A stretch of DNA of 23,239 nt from an uncultured Collinsella sp. Lineage in GTDB: Bacteria; Actinomycetota; Coriobacteriia; Coriobacteriales; Coriobacteriaceae. The position numbers and the translations under genes are program-made. Below, in pieces: positions 22,064-23,239 of the stretch (position 1 is its first letter; every line of letters begins with the position of its first letter). The DNA is taken from assembly GCA_900757205.1 (NCBI GenBank), contig CAAENA010000069.1:1-23239 (forward strand), written 5' to 3'. The notes beneath the pieces are model-generated. The model had not been told where the DNA came from, searched no databases, and saw nothing but the letters and a program-made list of their open reading frames with translations.

Positions 22064-23089
22064 CTAGCGCGCTGCGTACTCGAGCATGCGGTCGAGCGTG
22101 AGCTTGGCCTGATCGGCGGCCTTGTCCGACACGCCAATCTGCACCTCGCCCTCGCCCGTCTCCAGGCAGCGCACGAGCTTTTCGAGCGTGATGAAATCCA
22201 TGTTGACGCAGGTGGGCTGCACCGCGGGGAAGTAGAACTTCTTGCCGGTGCCCTGGCAGCGGCGCTCGAGCTCGTAGAGCACGCCGCGGACCGTCACGAT
22301 GATGAACTCGCTCGCGTCGGACTCCTCGGCGTACTTGATGATGCCGGCGGTGGAGCCAATGTAGTCGGCCTCGGCAAGGACGTCGGCCTTGCACTCGGGG
22401 TGCGCCAAAACGAGCGCGTCGGGATGTGCCTCCTGCGCGTCGACAATCTGCTCGACAGTGATGATGTGGTGGCGCGGGCAGTAGCCGTTGTTGAGGATGA
22501 CGTGCTTTTGCGGCATCTGCTCGGCTACGAAGCGGCCCAGGTTTTGGTCGGGAATGAACAGGATATGCTGCTGCGGCAGCTCGGACACGATCTTGACGGC
22601 GTTGGAGCTGGTGACGCACACGTCGCTCCAGCTCTTGATCTCGACCGTGGAGTTGACGTAGCAGACCACGGCAAGGTCGTCACCGTACTCGGCGCGGGCG
22701 GCGGCGACCGTCTCGCGCTTGACCATGTGAGCCATGGGGCAGTCCGCGCCCGGCTCGGGCAGCAGCACGGTCTTGGTGGGGTTGAGCAGCTTGGCGCTCT
22801 CGCCCATAAACTCCACGCCGCACAGCACGATGGTCTGCTGCGGCAGGCTCTTGGCGAGCTTTGCCAGGTAAAAGCTGTCGCCGACGTAATCGGCAACGGC
22901 CTGGACCTCGGGCGCCACATAGTAGTGCGCCAGGATCACCGCGTCACGTTGGGTTTTTAGTTGCTGAATGGCCTCGACGAGCTCTGCGGGCACCAGTGCC
23001 GCGCGCTCCGTTGCCGTCGTTGCCGATGCTAGGCCGGCCGCGATATCGCGTGCAAGCTCCGATGCATCCATGTTCGCGCTCTGTGCCAT
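22064..23089 (-). CDS. nadA: Quinolinate synthase
   Basis: A [4Fe-4S] enzyme that condenses iminoaspartate with dihydroxyacetone phosphate to quinolinate, working with NadB. With ATG at 23089 (after GAGGGG at five bases; the codon before it is a TTG) the protein has 341 residues. The three cluster cysteines lie in VLCGVEFMGE (Cys90), NNGYCPRHH and QPTCVNMD. Other motifs are LAHYYVAPEVQAVADYVGDS and AHPECKADVLAEADYIGSTAG. It is the first gene of the nadA-nadB-nadC-niaR operon. The promoter TTGTCA-N17-CATACT lies inside a large palindrome, giving direct control by NiaR. The residues before ~40 are variable. Confidence 0.97.
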   Translation of the reverse strand: MAQSANMDASELARDIAAGLASATTATERAALVPAELVEAIQQLKTQRDAVILAHYYVAPEVQAVADYVGDSFYLAKLAKSLPQQTIVLCGVEFMGESAKLLNPTKTVLLPEPGADCPMAHMVKRETVAAARAEYGDDLAVVCYVNSTVEIKSWSDVCVTSSNAVKIVSELPQQHILFIPDQNLGRFVAEQMPQKHVILNNGYCPRHHIITVEQIVDAQEAHPDALVLAHPECKADVLAEADYIGSTAGIIKYAEESDASEFIIVTVRGVLYELERRCQGTGKKFYFPAVQPTCVNMDFITLEKLVRCLETGEGEVQIGVSDKAADQAKLTLDRMLEYAAR

Positions 23090-23124
23090 CAAGGCCCCTC
23101 TCTTTTGGCGAATCTTGGGGCTTT

Positions 23125-23178
23125 AGTATGACACCTGGCTTTACAGCTGACAAGACAGCTGTAAAGCCAGGTGTAAAG
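23125..23178 (-). promoter_or_regulatory. nadA promoter covered by a NiaR-type operator
   Basis: Arms 23131-23149 and 23156-23174 form a perfect 19-bp inverted repeat with a six-base centre. The right arm and flank contain CAGCTGTAAAG and CAGGTGTAAAG, 12 bp apart, so the arm is itself a tandem of half-sites. Minus-strand -35 TTGTCA (23153-23148), 17 bases, then -10 CATACT (23130-23125) overlap the palindrome, so a bound repressor would block polymerase. The CAGGTGTAA wording fits my recollection of NiaR sites. Bases after 23178 show nothing recognisable. Confidence 0.8.
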
Positions 23179-23239
23179 TTGGAATAAAGATTCAATCTTG
23201 GGGCGGGTCCATTTTCGAACTGGCAAGCTGAGGACAGCC

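Noticed and set aside
22009..22137. N-terminal extension of NadB back to 22137
   Set aside because: The extra 43 residues are Arg/Ser-rich, overlap nadA, and lack family similarity; GTG 22008 has a good ribosome-binding site.

Overview
The window reads as a chromosomal segment of a high-GC, anaerobic actinobacterium, most likely Collinsella or a close relative in Coriobacteriia. The clues are the dnaK-grpE-dnaJ-hspR order (an actinobacterial heat-shock layout), a clpB with matching promoter architecture, a small 2[4Fe-4S] ferredoxin, an iron-sulfur hydratase of the aconitase superfamily, and a NiaR-controlled nadABC operon. The genus is an inference; no rRNA is present to test it.

Layout. 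Bases 1-3381: a cut-off, cysteine-rich FeS oxidoreductase on the minus strand, a divergent TetR regulator, and a polytopic membrane protein (DUF5692-like). Two identical-format palindromes lie between the first two genes. Bases 3511-6556: a single-pass membrane protein, then a lower-GC AAA+ ATPase gene (DUF4143 type) bracketed by a 40-bp direct repeat that duplicates the end of the membrane protein gene. Bases 6569-9640: a small proline-rich protein and clpB. Bases 9641-11221: a repeat-rich, lower-GC stretch with three tandem palindromic units, a possible 51-residue hydrophobic peptide and a membrane-anchored protein, framed by inverted and direct repeats. Bases 11222-13522: the hydratase. Bases 13523-18329: hspR, dnaJ, grpE and dnaK, all on the minus strand. 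Bases 18330-19069: a REP-like cluster and a ferredoxin with a strong terminator. Bases 19109-23178: niaR, nadC, nadB and nadA on the minus strand, with a large operator over the nadA promoter.

How the genes work together. DnaK, DnaJ, GrpE and ClpB form the disaggregation and refolding machinery, and HspR is its repressor. The dnaK and clpB promoters share a 27-bp inverted repeat at the same place, probably the local HspR site. NadB, NadA and NadC make nicotinate mononucleotide from aspartate, and NiaR, encoded last in the operon, can close the loop at the nadA promoter.

The most unusual signal is a 113-bp element present twice (13755-13867 and 19109-19221), each time just downstream of a minus-strand gene (hspR, niaR). 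Its 74-bp core is identical except for one hairpin-loop base. Its two 10-bp flanking arms differ at six positions between copies yet stay perfectly complementary in each. That is the pattern expected of a selected RNA (or DNA) stem. I do not recognise it as a named family.
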